Assembly: GCA_028873595.1 (NCBI GenBank)
Contig: JAPPOV010000030.1
Coordinates: 62,001 to 126,000 of the forward strand
Length of the DNA: 64,000 nt
Direction of reading: 5' to 3'
Source: Gemmatimonadota bacterium
Lineage (GTDB): Bacteria > Gemmatimonadota > Gemmatimonadetes > Longimicrobiales > Gaopeijiaceae
Shown piece after piece: positions 1 through 8,828 of the stretch. The first letter of the stretch is position 1. Each line of letters opens with the position of its first letter. The notes under the pieces were generated by a model. The model saw nothing but the letters and a program-made list of their open reading frames with translations. It searched no databases and was not told the DNA's origin. The position numbers were made by a program, and so were the translations under genes.

Positions 1-520
1 GGTGGGCCTCGAACTTCGCCGCTCCCGCTTCGAAGCTCGCCATTTCCATGGGAACAGGATTCGGTTCTGAGATGGTGACCTGTGACTCTGAGGCTCCGGT
101 GCTCAGATCGAGATCCAGGAGCGCGAGTCCCGCGAGATCGATGTCAGCCTTCACAGCGCCGAACTCGAGGTCCAGCTCCATCGGGAGTCCCCGTGCCAGC
201 TCGAGATCCAGCTCCCCGGCCTCACGGTTGCGGACGCTCATGTTGCGGCCGACCGATTCCACCCCGATACGAAGACGGTCCCCCGAAAGCTCCGCGACGG
301 GTTCGAAGTGATCTTCGTCGTAGCGGAGGTTCATGCGGTACAGGAGTCCATTGTCCACCGAGCGCACTGTGAACCGGCCCGCTCCGTACTCCACGTGAAC
401 ACGAAGTTCGTCATTGCTCTCGAGCTGCTGGGACATGGTGACATCACGCCACTCCTGTCCCTCGCCCAGTGCCGGGGTCACCACCATTGCTGCCACCGCA
501 GCCATCATCACCTTCCGCAT
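1..520 (-). CDS. Secreted adhesin/toast-rack-like protein (partial, 3' end beyond window)
   Basis: The minus strand is open from an ATG at 520 to the window edge, about 173 codons, with no stop. The start is hydrophobic (MRKVMMAAVAAMVV then an ALG-type cleavage site), so a signal peptide is likely. The rest is rich in short alternating beta-strand patterns (ELRVHVEYGAGRFTVRS, LDLELARGLPMELDLEFGA, LDLDLSTGAS). This resembles the LiaF-like or DUF4097/toast-rack adhesin repeat family. It begins 17 bases after the stop of the bactofilin-like gene and is probably the last visible gene of the sigma/anti-sigma operon. The exact family is inferred from pattern only. Confidence 0.7.
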   Translation of the reverse strand, partial: MRKVMMAAVAAMVVTPALGEGQEWRDVTMSQQLESNDELRVHVEYGAGRFTVRSVDNGLLYRMNLRYDEDHFEPVAELSGDRLRIGVESVGRNMSVRNREAGELDLELARGLPMELDLEFGAVKADIDLAGLALLDLDLSTGASESQVTISEPNPVPMEMASFEAGAAKFEAH

Positions 521-537
521 CACACGCTCCCGTTCCC

Positions 538-2100
538 TTAGCCCCTCGGGGTGGAATCCCCCCCGATGTCCTCATCCAGATCCATCTGCGCGATGTCCGC
601 CCAGGCCGCGTCGGCATCGTGCGGGTAGTATTCTCTCCGCCGCCCGGCCCGGGTCAGGAGTACCGCACCGAACCCTATTTGCATTGCGAAGAAGGTCAGC
701 AGCCCGCCGATCACGAAGAGCAGGACGCTGAACACGCCCAGGAAGGGCACGATCGAGATCACGTGTCCGGCCAGGAAGGCGAATGTCAATCCAAGCAGCC
801 CGCCGAAGAGCGTGAAGATGGGGTTCGACTTCCGAATCCAGCCCGTCCAGGGCCAGTTGCTTTCCGCCAACCATTCACCGGCGTTCCGTGCGACCGCGAC
901 GTACCCGAGCAGCGCAGCCATGACAACGGCGACGGGGAAGAGAGGCAGCCACGCCACGGCAACCGGGATCCCGATGATCGAGATGGCCAGGGCGACCGCA
1001 CCGAGAAGCCAAACCGGGACCAGCAGGAGGCTGCCGGCGAAGCCCACCATGGCGGCCCGACCCGGCGCGCGACGTGCCGTTTCGGCGATCGCGTTCACGT
1101 TCTCACCCGCGAAGGCGAAGAAGCCGGCGCCGAGTAGCCCGAGGATGAAGACCATCAAGAGTTTTTCCAGGACCCCTCCGACACCGCGAATCACCGGACG
1201 GAACGGGGTCATGATCGAGAAGCTGTCGTCTTCGAACCGAGCGGCACTGCGCAGCTCATTGGCCAGATTCCGACGGATTTCGTCGCGGATCTCGTCTCGG
1301 AGTTCATCACGGAGCTCGCGTTCGATGTCGCGCTCTGTCTGGAGAACATCCACGATTCCGCCACGCACTTCACCATTGTTCCTCGTGATCCGGGCGTCCG
1401 CGATCCGGGCTTGACCTTGAATCACGCCGCCATCACGTACGTCGAGCGCGCCGCCGACGACCACGACGTTGCCACGAGCCTCACCTTCGACCCGGAGCGT
1501 GCCTTCGATCACGACCACGTTTCGATGTTCGATCTCATCGGCCTCGATGGTCACGTCTTCGTCCACGTGAATCCGAAACTCCTCATCCAGGCCCTCGAGG
1601 GCCTCCTCGAGAAGGCCGAGCCGCGACACGGACCCGATCAGCAGATGCATCAAGGACGGTTCGTCCCCGACAGAGATCGACTCGTCATCGTCGCTCAGGT
1701 TGACCTCCCTGATCGAGCCCTCGAGCGCATCATCGATCAGCTGGGCCGAACCGATGCCTTCGAGGTCGGATGGGATGGACCAGTCGACGAGCACCTCGGC
1801 GAGCGCCCCATTTTCGAGAACCATGGCCTGACCGAGAAGTCCTCGGAAGGCCTCGTGCAGTGCGTCACCCGGCTCATACTCACCGGATGGTTCCCCGTCG
1901 ATGTATACGATGCCGCCGTCGAAGATGATCTCGAGCACCGATCCATTGCCGAAGTGGAGTTCGAGCTCCGCACTGGACGAAGAAGCCGAGACGCTCTTCG
2001 TGACGATATCGCGAAATTGCCCGTCGGCGGCCGACGGAAGAACGAGGGCTGCAAAGCCCAGAGCCAGACCGGCTCTACGTAGCAGACGAAGCATTTCCAT
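538..2100 (-). CDS. Bactofilin-like (polymer-forming) domain membrane protein
   Basis: About 520 aa. The N-terminus (MEMLRLLRRAGLALGFAAL) looks like a signal peptide, cleaved near SAADG. A middle segment has regularly spaced short beta strands (VTIEADEIEHRNVVVIEGT, EARGNVVVVGGALDV) typical of the bactofilin/polymer-forming beta-helix. It is followed by a strongly charged helix with repeats of RDEIRDE and then about four hydrophobic segments in the C-terminal 200 residues. The start at 2100 was preferred to 2199 because the extra upstream residues are not signal-like; 2094 is an alternative. It overlaps the end of the anti-sigma gene by 26 bases, so co-translation is likely. A role in envelope-stress sensing or cell-surface scaffolding is inference. 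Confidence 0.72.
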   Translation of the reverse strand: MEMLRLLRRAGLALGFAALVLPSAADGQFRDIVTKSVSASSSSAELELHFGNGSVLEIIFDGGIVYIDGEPSGEYEPGDALHEAFRGLLGQAMVLENGALAEVLVDWSIPSDLEGIGSAQLIDDALEGSIREVNLSDDDESISVGDEPSLMHLLIGSVSRLGLLEEALEGLDEEFRIHVDEDVTIEADEIEHRNVVVIEGTLRVEGEARGNVVVVGGALDVRDGGVIQGQARIADARITRNNGEVRGGIVDVLQTERDIERELRDELRDEIRDEIRRNLANELRSAARFEDDSFSIMTPFRPVIRGVGGVLEKLLMVFILGLLGAGFFAFAGENVNAIAETARRAPGRAAMVGFAGSLLLVPVWLLGAVALAISIIGIPVAVAWLPLFPVAVVMAALLGYVAVARNAGEWLAESNWPWTGWIRKSNPIFTLFGGLLGLTFAFLAGHVISIVPFLGVFSVLLFVIGGLLTFFAMQIGFGAVLLTRAGRRREYYPHDADAAWADIAQMDLDEDIGGDSTPRG

Positions 2101-3271
2101 AGAGGGTTTTCCAGAGCAACCGGACGGCGAATGCGCTGGCAATTGTGTAGACGATGACGCCGCCAGCCACCAGGAGTGGTGCTGCGGCGAACATCTCAAA
2201 GAGACTCTCTGCCCCGAGGCTGCCGGCGTTCTCGAGGGCCGCAGTCGAAAGGGTGGTCACGGCGCCGGTCACCGCGTCGAAAACCTGCCACCAGGTGAAC
2301 GCGAGGAGGGATCCGATCGTGAGTGTCGGGTGCGAAAAGACTGCATATGCGATCAGCCCGACGATGACCATGGGTGTCACCGCGATACCGGCCAGGGCGG
2401 CGAGCGTCTGGCGTGTCTGCGGGACGAGGCGCCACGCCCAGGCGGCCGCACGGGACCACGGGCGTTGCGGTTCGATCGCTTTCTTGGCGTGACTCGCGGC
2501 CAGGGCCTCCATGACACGGTCACGGAAATGCTCGGACGGTGCGAGCCGTTCGAGTCCATTCAGTTGGGCCGAGACGGATCGCCACGCTTTGAGCTCCCTG
2601 GTGCACACGATGCAGTCTGCGACGTGCGCGTCGATGCGTGCCACCGCCCCTTGGGGCAGGGTTCCATCGACGAGGTCCTGCAGAAGCCCCATCGGAACGT
2701 GCTCCGGAGTCCGTCCTGCGAGCCCGGCGACTCTGGCGCGCAGTCGCGCGACCAGGGAGGGTGTCTCGGGAAGTCGGATTTCGGTCACGACTCGATCTGC
2801 GAACCCTTCTCCGGGCGTGAATGAAGGAAGCTCGTCCAGTCGACGCATGACTCCGAGCCAAGCATCCGCTTCCTGTGCGCAGTCGGCGCAGGCGGCGAGG
2901 TGTGCTTTGACGCGTTCGGCGCGCTGTGCCGCCAGGGAACCCTCGATGAAGTCCTGAAGGACGTCCGGGGCGACGTGGGCGTTCACCGTGAATTCTTCGA
3001 TCCGCCCCAGCACGCCGGCCCCGAGGGATACCGACTCGGGCACGTCCACCTGGGCCATCACACGGTCGTGGAAGCCTGCGTGCGGTCTGTGCGACGAAAG
3101 GCCTCCGAGGTTTTCGTAGAGCACGCGCCATCCATCGAGCTCGGCCGCGCACCGAGCACATGCGGCCAGATGCGCCTCGGCCGCCGATGCCTCCCGACGG
3201 GAGAGATCCCCGTCGAGAAACGCCTGCAACGTCTGGGCGCTCAGATGGCTGATGGTGTGGTCGTGCGTCAC
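2075..3271 (-). CDS. Anti-sigma factor with three tandem zinc-finger (ZAS/zf-HC2) modules
   Basis: 398 aa. Three copies of a roughly 90-residue unit are visible, each with an HxxxCxxC zinc motif: H34-C38-C41, H124-C128-C131 and H216-C220-C223. Each is preceded by LQxFLDGDL-like sequence and followed by a GFxDRVM-type tail. Zinc anti-sigma domains of this kind bind and hold ECF sigma factors. The C-terminal 130 residues contain about three hydrophobic helices, so the protein is probably anchored in the inner membrane with the fingers in the cytoplasm. It lies 143 bases downstream of an ECF sigma gene, its likely partner. Three modules in one chain is unusual; one is typical. Confidence 0.85.
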   Translation of the reverse strand: MTHDHTISHLSAQTLQAFLDGDLSRREASAAEAHLAACARCAAELDGWRVLYENLGGLSSHRPHAGFHDRVMAQVDVPESVSLGAGVLGRIEEFTVNAHVAPDVLQDFIEGSLAAQRAERVKAHLAACADCAQEADAWLGVMRRLDELPSFTPGEGFADRVVTEIRLPETPSLVARLRARVAGLAGRTPEHVPMGLLQDLVDGTLPQGAVARIDAHVADCIVCTRELKAWRSVSAQLNGLERLAPSEHFRDRVMEALAASHAKKAIEPQRPWSRAAAWAWRLVPQTRQTLAALAGIAVTPMVIVGLIAYAVFSHPTLTIGSLLAFTWWQVFDAVTGAVTTLSTAALENAGSLGAESLFEMFAAAPLLVAGGVIVYTIASAFAVRLLWKTLYGNASSAT

Positions 3272-3414
3272 AGTTCGACTCCAGTGGACGTCGTATGCCC
3301 CATCCTACGGGGCGGCTTCCCATCAAGTTTCAAAGGAAATGCTTGACCGCATCGCGCGACTGCAATGGCCGCAATCCCGCCTGGGCGCCGGACGATCAGC
3401 GTAGGTGCCATGCG

Positions 3415-4089
3415 TCACGAGGCCAGGTGAGAGAGAGATTCTCTGAGCTCACCCCGAGCCCGGTGGAGATAGGTTTTCACCGTACCCAGAGGGAGGTCCA
3501 TGATGTCGGCGATCTTGTCATATGCGTATCCCTCGACGTGCCGCAGCACGATGACCGTCCGATACTCTTCCCGAAGCCCGGCGATGGCCGTCTCGATCTG
3601 GCTGCCGAGTTCCCTGTGCTCGACGTACTCCGCCGGAGTTTCGTCGGTCGAGGCGATCACGACGCGACTCTGCGCCACCTCGTCCGCCGTAGTGGCGTGT
3701 GGCGACCCGTCGATCGACACCGTCTCGAGCTTGCGCTTGCGCAGGTAATCGATGGTGTGGTTGTTCGCGATCTTCAGGATCCAGTTACTGAACTTGTAGC
3801 TGGTCTTGTACGATCCGATCGCATTGAAGGCTCTGATGAACGCTTCCTGAGCGAGATCCTCGGCTCGAGTCCGATCCCGCACCATCCGGTAGATGAGCGA
3901 GAAGACCGGCCGCTCATAGCGCGTGAGCAGCTCTCTGAACGCCGGCTCGTGGCCGCGCGCCGCGTGTGTCGCAAGTTCTCGGTCGTCGAGGCTCGCGTAG
4001 TCGAGTGCGGCCAGAGGGTTCCCATCCTGCCTGGAGTTCGTCAGCCCGCTGGTGGCGGCTCGTGGCAGGGAAGCGGCTTCGGTACTCAT
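3415..4089 (-). CDS. RNA polymerase sigma factor, ECF (sigma-70 family)
   Basis: 224 aa. Region 2 lies at about residues 45-115 (FRELLTRYERPVFSLIYRMV, then DLAQEAFIRAFNAI and FSNWILKIANNHTIDYLRKRK). Region 4 is at about 165-215 (LREEYRTVIVLRHVEGYAYDKIADIMDLPLGTVKTYLHRA). That is the standard two-domain ECF layout, with an N-terminal extension of about 40 residues. It heads an operon with the zinc-finger anti-sigma factor. A TAGCTT-type promoter at 4206-4234 would give a leader of about 110 bases overlapping the divergent ubiE promoter region. The regulon is unknown. Confidence 0.93.
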   Translation of the reverse strand: MSTEAASLPRAATSGLTNSRQDGNPLAALDYASLDDRELATHAARGHEPAFRELLTRYERPVFSLIYRMVRDRTRAEDLAQEAFIRAFNAIGSYKTSYKFSNWILKIANNHTIDYLRKRKLETVSIDGSPHATTADEVAQSRVVIASTDETPAEYVEHRELGSQIETAIAGLREEYRTVIVLRHVEGYAYDKIADIMDLPLGTVKTYLHRARGELRESLSHLAS

Positions 4090-4134
4090 CGCTGGCCCCT
4101 ACGCACTGGGGGGTGCATAGGTTTCGGGCGGGCG

Positions 4135-4164
4135 TTGAGGGGCGTCGTCGCTTCCCGTTAGCTT
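4135..4164 (+). promoter_or_regulatory. Candidate promoter for ubiE/menG
   Basis: TTGAGG at 4135-4140, 18 bases, TAGCTT at 4159-4164, predicted start near 4171 and a leader of about 60 bases. It fits the recurring pattern seen before prs, the SRP RNA and tRNA-Gln. Confidence 0.5.
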
Positions 4165-4205
4165 TTCGGCCCCGCGTCGAGGCCGTCACCCTGTCGGACC
4201 CACGA

Positions 4206-4234
4206 AAGCTATGCGGGAGACCGAACCCTGTCAT
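4206..4234 (-). promoter_or_regulatory. Candidate promoter for the ECF sigma operon
   Basis: Read on the minus strand: ATGACA (4234-4229), 17 bases, TAGCTT (4211-4206). The -10 hexamer equals that of other promoters in this window. The -35 lies over the start codon of the divergent methyltransferase gene. Predicted start of transcription is near 4199. Confidence 0.45.
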
Positions 4235-4961
4235 GCAAGAAACTCCAGACGCCGCCCCCAAGGTCGGGGTAGAGCGCGAGAAGCAGGTCCAGCAGATCTT
4301 TTCGGAGATCGCGCCTCGATACGACCTGCTGAATCACGTTCTCAGTCTCAACATCGATCGAGCTTGGCGCCGCAGAGCCGTGAAGGAGCTCCGGTGGGAA
4401 TCAGCTCCGGCGGGTACCTTTCTCGATGCCTGTGCCGGAACCTACGATCTCGCCCTCGAGCTCGCCTCGAAGAAGGCCTTCGGCGGGGCGGTGATCGCGT
4501 CAGACTTTGCTCACCCGATGTTGGTCACGGGGGCGCCGAAGATCGGAGGCGCCGCCGTACGGCCGGTGTGCGGAGATTCGCTCGGGCTCCCGTTCGAGGC
4601 TGATACGTTCGATGGGGCTACGGTGGGCTTCGGAGTTCGGAACCTTTCCGACCTGGAGCGCGGGCTCGCGGAATTTCGGAGGGTACTCAAGCCCGGCCGA
4701 CGCCTGGTCGTCCTTGAGTTCACCACGCCGCCGAACACGATCGTGCGCGCGGGATATCTGTTCTACTTCCACAACATCCTTCCGCTGATCGGACGGATCG
4801 TATCTGGCCATCCGTGGGCGTACACGTACCTGCCGAAGTCGGTGGGGGAATTCCCTGGACCGTCGGAGTTCGGCACGCTGTTCGAGTCCGTCGGCTTCAC
4901 CGACGTGGGTTGGAAGCTTGTTTCGGGAGGGATCGCCGCGATTCACTGGGGGGCAGCCTGA
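4233..4961 (+). CDS. ubiE: Demethylmenaquinone/ubiquinone methyltransferase, UbiE/MenG family
   Basis: 242 aa. A SAM-dependent C-methyltransferase of the last steps of menaquinone (or ubiquinone) synthesis. Family signatures are clear: IAPRYDLLNHVLSLN near residue 27, GFGVRNLSDLERGLAEFRRV, and PLIGRIVSGHPWAYTYLP in the C-terminal half. SAM motif I reads DACAGTYDLALEL (residues 65-77); most family members have GTG or GTGD here, so Tyr at residue 71 is an oddity. The ATG at 4233 was chosen because it gives the usual length and N-terminus. It stands alone, flanked by minus-strand genes. Confidence 0.92.
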   Translation: MQETPDAAPKVGVEREKQVQQIFSEIAPRYDLLNHVLSLNIDRAWRRRAVKELRWESAPAGTFLDACAGTYDLALELASKKAFGGAVIASDFAHPMLVTGAPKIGGAAVRPVCGDSLGLPFEADTFDGATVGFGVRNLSDLERGLAEFRRVLKPGRRLVVLEFTTPPNTIVRAGYLFYFHNILPLIGRIVSGHPWAYTYLPKSVGEFPGPSEFGTLFESVGFTDVGWKLVSGGIAAIHWGAA

Positions 4962-4988
4962 CGCTGTCCGTGTCGTGGCCTCGCTTCG

Positions 4989-6455
4989 TCAGCGAACCTC
5001 GATCGTCGTTACCGGGCCGAGTGTCGCCAGAGCGTTCCGTCCGATTCGGTCTGGGTCACCCACGACGAGAATGGTCATCTCCTCCGGTCGGAGGTGTTCG
5101 GCGAAGACCGATTGAATCCCGGCGGGGGTGACGCTTTGCACTCCGCTCCAGTAACGCTCGAGCCAGTCTTCGGGCATGTCCTGTGCGAGGAAGTACATGC
5201 TCCGCGCAACGACCGAGCTCGGAGAATCGAAGTTGAAGACGAAGCCGTTCACGATCTGTGAAACCGTAGTCTCGAGTTCGTCTGCCGTTGGCTCTTCAAG
5301 GGTCAACCCCGACATCGTCTCCAGCACGATCTCGATTGCGGGGACAACGTTGTCAGGACGCGTTCGAGTCGTGGCACCGATCAGTCCTTCGTGCCGCCGA
5401 GGTGTCGTCCACAGAGACGCCGCAGAGTATGCGTAGCCTTCTTCGGTCCGAACCCGGCCGAGGAGTCGGCTCGAAAATCCTCCTCCCCCGAGGATCGCAT
5501 TCCCGATCATTGCCGAGAAGTATTCCGGATCGTCGCGAAGCCGGACGTCGGACGGGTGCGCCATCGCGATGACCGCCTGGTCCAGCTCCTTCTCGATGAG
5601 GAAGATGCCGCTGGCGCGACGAATCTCCGGGATCGGCGCGGCAGGGAGGGGCTCAGGACAGGATCTCAGACTCTCGAGGAACGGTCGCAGAAGCGATTCC
5701 AGCTCATCCTGAGCCACATCACCCGTGACCCCGAGGACCAGATTGTCTCGGCAGATGATGCGTGCATGGATCGTTCTGAAGTCGTCCTGCTCCAGTCGAT
5801 CCGTCGAGAGGTCCTGCTCGTCCATCTCCCATCCGACGGGGTGATCCCCGAAGAGCAACCGGTTGAGCTCCGAGTACGCGAGGCGTGCCGGATCGTCGAG
5901 ACGGCGAGCCACGCCCTCGAGCTGTCGAGTGCGCCACGCACCGATCTCCGTCGGATCGAAGGCTGGATTGACCAGCATGTCGCCCCAAAGCGACAGCCCG
6001 GTCGCGAGGTGCTCAGTGAGCGTGTTCAACGTGGAGGTCACGCTACCTCCGGCACTCCCGAAGGAAAGCTGGTACGCGTGATAAGCGATCTCTTCGTCCA
6101 CCTCGGAGGCCGAGCGGGATTCCGTTCCGCCGTAGCGCAGGAGGGCGGGCAATCCCATTGCCGCGGCATAGGTGTCCCGCGGGAAGAGGCCATAGCCCCC
6201 GCGGAAGTAGGCGCGCACCGTGACGAGCGGGAGCGAGCGGTCCTCTAGATGGAGCACATCGATGCCGGCGACTTCGACATGCCGAACATCAGGCTGTTCG
6301 AAGTCCAGTGGCTCGAATCGGAGTGCCTCGATCGCCGCCCGTCCCGACCGGACGCCGGTCGTCGTTTGGGAGGCCGCGATGGCCGGGATCACGCCATGGC
6401 TGGCAGCTGCGACGAAGATGAATCCTGCCACCGCTCGTATCCCTGGCCTGTTCAT
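4989..6455 (-). CDS. M16 family (insulinase-like) peptidase subunit, zinc site absent
   Basis: 488 aa with an N-terminal signal peptide (FIFVAAASHGVIPAIAAS). The fold resembles the M16 zinc-peptidase family (ESRSASEVDEEIAYHAYQLSFG, then a second half with FLIEKELDQAVIAMAHPS). The HxxEH zinc motif is replaced (LPALLRYGG), so this is the non-catalytic partner typical of two-subunit M16B proteases. Its ATG overlaps the stop of the catalytic subunit by four bases (ATGA), supporting a heteromeric envelope protease. Substrate is unknown. Confidence 0.9.
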   Translation of the reverse strand: MNRPGIRAVAGFIFVAAASHGVIPAIAASQTTTGVRSGRAAIEALRFEPLDFEQPDVRHVEVAGIDVLHLEDRSLPLVTVRAYFRGGYGLFPRDTYAAAMGLPALLRYGGTESRSASEVDEEIAYHAYQLSFGSAGGSVTSTLNTLTEHLATGLSLWGDMLVNPAFDPTEIGAWRTRQLEGVARRLDDPARLAYSELNRLLFGDHPVGWEMDEQDLSTDRLEQDDFRTIHARIICRDNLVLGVTGDVAQDELESLLRPFLESLRSCPEPLPAAPIPEIRRASGIFLIEKELDQAVIAMAHPSDVRLRDDPEYFSAMIGNAILGGGGFSSRLLGRVRTEEGYAYSAASLWTTPRRHEGLIGATTRTRPDNVVPAIEIVLETMSGLTLEEPTADELETTVSQIVNGFVFNFDSPSSVVARSMYFLAQDMPEDWLERYWSGVQSVTPAGIQSVFAEHLRPEEMTILVVGDPDRIGRNALATLGPVTTIEVR

Positions 6456-7981
6456 CGGGCGCCTGTCGAGCGCTGGAGGATGGCGACGGTCCGATTGGCG
6501 CGGGTCAGGTAGCGCCGGGCCACGTCACGTACGTCTGTTGCGGATACGGCCCGGAGTCGATCTGCGGAGTTGAACGTCGTCTTCCAGTCTCCGAACAGCG
6601 ATTCAGCGTCCGCGAGTTGGAAGGCGAGTCCCAGATTCGATTGGAGGCGTCGCACTCGACCGGCCTCGATCTGATTTCGCACTCGTTCGACTTCTACCGG
6701 ATCAGGACCGTGCTCCTGCAGACGATGAATCTCGTCGTAGATCGCATCTTCAATGTCTACGGTCGATGAGGTTTGCACGGGGGTCACGTCGATCTGAAAG
6801 AGCTGAGGGAAGCGACTTCCAGGACCTGTCGCCGAGAAGACGGAAGCCGCGATTTGATCTCTCGTTACCAGGCGACGATACAGGCGAGACGTCCGTCCTC
6901 CGGTCAGCACTGCGGACAGCATCGCGATCGCGGCTGCGTCCTCGTGGAGGGCGTCGGTCACGTGCCAGCCGATCCGCATGGCAGGCTCTGCGTCCCACTG
7001 GATCACAACGCGGCGCTCACTCGTTTGCGGGGGCTCAGCTGCTTCGACCTCCGGGGGCTGGAGGCCTGCGGGGATTGGCCCCAGATAGCGTCTTGCGAAG
7101 GTCTCGACCTGGTCTCGGTCGAAGCTGCCGACGACAGCGAGCACAGCATTGTTCGGGCCGTAGTAGTTCCGGTAGTAACGCTCTACGTCTCTTCTGCCGA
7201 GCCGTTCCAGGTCGGTCATCAGTCCCACGACCGGCTGACCGTAGGGGTGCTCTCTGAACGCTGCCGCCATGTGCCGCTCATACAGCGTACCTCCCGGACT
7301 GGCGTCCACCCGCATCCGGCGTTCCTCCATGACGACGTCCCGCTCGGAGTAGAACTCCCGAAAGACGGGGTGCGCCATGCGATCGGCTTCGAGAGCGAAG
7401 AAGAGTTCTATCCGGTTTGCGGGCAGTTCGACGAAGTAGGTCGTCGACTCGGACGACGTCGTTGCGTTCAGCCCCTGAGCTCCGGCCCTCGAAAGGATGC
7501 GATCGAATTCGTTACTCACGACCAGGCTTCGTGCTTCGTCCTCAAGGCGGTCGATCTCCATCCGCGCCCGCTCCATCTCGACCCTGTCGTCCGCGTCGGC
7601 TGCGGCTACGGCGGCATCGTGAAGGCGATCCATCTGTTCGAAGAGCGCCCGTTCCGCCTCGATGTCGGTCGTGCCGATCGACTCCGAACCCTTGAACAGC
7701 ATGTGCTCGAGCAGGTGTGCGACACCGGTTTCCCCGGGTTTCTCGTGCACGCCACCGATGGCGTATTGCATCACGAATGACACCGTGGGCGCTCCGGGTC
7801 GGGGCAGGAGAAGGACGCGCAGCCCATTGTCCAGGACGAGCTTCTCGACGTGAGGGAGCCCACCATCCCGTATTGCCCCGAGGGCCGCCGGGGTTTGGGA
7901 CTGGGCCTTGGCTCCGACCGGGGACAGGAGTGCCGCGACCACGAGCAGAGTGAGTGCGGGCTTCCGTCGACCGACTCTCAC
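6452..7981 (-). CDS. M16 family zinc peptidase, catalytic subunit
   Basis: About 509 aa, secreted (hydrophobic TLLVVAALLSPVGAKAQ). The inverted zinc motif HLLEH is at about residues 89-93, followed by MLFKGSE, and the downstream part carries the usual family sequence (TTSSESTTYFVELP and EERRMRVD). The GTG at 7981 overlaps the mutM stop as GTGA and was chosen for that reason; a GTG at 8005 is also possible. A long charged insertion with Ala, Asp and Glu follows the motif. The inactive homologue follows at 6455. Probably degrades peptides in the periplasm. Confidence 0.92.
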   Translation of the reverse strand: MRVGRRKPALTLLVVAALLSPVGAKAQSQTPAALGAIRDGGLPHVEKLVLDNGLRVLLLPRPGAPTVSFVMQYAIGGVHEKPGETGVAHLLEHMLFKGSESIGTTDIEAERALFEQMDRLHDAAVAAADADDRVEMERARMEIDRLEDEARSLVVSNEFDRILSRAGAQGLNATTSSESTTYFVELPANRIELFFALEADRMAHPVFREFYSERDVVMEERRMRVDASPGGTLYERHMAAAFREHPYGQPVVGLMTDLERLGRRDVERYYRNYYGPNNAVLAVVGSFDRDQVETFARRYLGPIPAGLQPPEVEAAEPPQTSERRVVIQWDAEPAMRIGWHVTDALHEDAAAIAMLSAVLTGGRTSRLYRRLVTRDQIAASVFSATGPGSRFPQLFQIDVTPVQTSSTVDIEDAIYDEIHRLQEHGPDPVEVERVRNQIEAGRVRRLQSNLGLAFQLADAESLFGDWKTTFNSADRLRAVSATDVRDVARRYLTRANRTVAILQRSTGAR

Positions 7982-8808
7982 GATCGGGGCTGACACGTCG
8001 GACACAGGAAGGCAGAGCGGTTCGAGAACACGACGCGTTCGATGATCGTGTCACACCGGTGGCATGGCGCACCGTCACGACCGTAGACGTAAAGCTTACG
8101 TCCGTATTCGCCCATCTCTCCCTCGGCGTTGCGGTAGTCCCGGATCGTTGTGCCGCCGGCGTCTATGGCCCCCTGAAGGACCTCACGGATCGCGCGGTGC
8201 AGAGCTCGTCCCCGCCCTTCGTCGAGCGAGGAGACCGGTGTACGCGGATCGATCCCTGCCAGAAAGAGCGCCTCAGCCGCGTAGATGTTCCCCACGCCCG
8301 CGATCTTCCGTTGATCGAGAAGCCAGGAACGCGCAGGGCTACGGGAGCGACCCAGGGCGTCCACGAGCTGCTCGGGCAGCCAGCCGTCGGACAAGGGTTC
8401 GGGGCCCATGGCGGCAGACCGCTCGGCGCGCGCGCTTGCGTCGAGGTGTTCGACGGATCCAAAGCGACGGACGTCGTCGAAGACCAATACGCCGCCATCG
8501 GCGAATCGGAAGCGTACCGCCGGATGTGTTGGGCGCCCAACTCCGCGCGGGGATGCCGGGAAGGGAAGGAGTCGCCCCGTCATGCCGAGGTTCACCCAGA
8601 TGACGGAGTCGTCGTCCAACTCCAGAATGACATTCTTTGCCCGCCTCGTTACATCGGCTACGGAGCGACCCCGCAGCCGGGGCGTGAAGCGACGCTTCGG
8701 CTCCCTCAGAATATCCGCCCTGATGACCTCGGCGCGGGTGATCGTCTTGCCGATCACTGTGGATTTGAGGCCACGGACGATCGTCTCAGCCTCCGGTAGC
8801 TCAGGCAT
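7978..8808 (-). CDS. mutM: Formamidopyrimidine-DNA glycosylase (Fpg/MutM)
   Basis: 276 aa. Base-excision repair enzyme that removes 8-oxoguanine and nicks the strand. The mature N-terminus PELPEAE (catalytic Pro2, Glu3, Glu6) is intact. The helix-two-turn-helix segment (QRKIAGVGNIYAAEALFLAGIDP) and a C-terminal zinc finger (CHRCDTIIERVVFSNRSAFLCPTC) are complete. It lies 20 bases after purD on the same strand and overlaps the following M16 gene, so it is likely part of a purD-mutM-M16-M16 transcript. Confidence 0.97.
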   Translation of the reverse strand: MPELPEAETIVRGLKSTVIGKTITRAEVIRADILREPKRRFTPRLRGRSVADVTRRAKNVILELDDDSVIWVNLGMTGRLLPFPASPRGVGRPTHPAVRFRFADGGVLVFDDVRRFGSVEHLDASARAERSAAMGPEPLSDGWLPEQLVDALGRSRSPARSWLLDQRKIAGVGNIYAAEALFLAGIDPRTPVSSLDEGRGRALHRAIREVLQGAIDAGGTTIRDYRNAEGEMGEYGRKLYVYGRDGAPCHRCDTIIERVVFSNRSAFLCPTCQPRS

Positions 8809-8828
8809 GGCTCAGGAGAGACCTCGCT

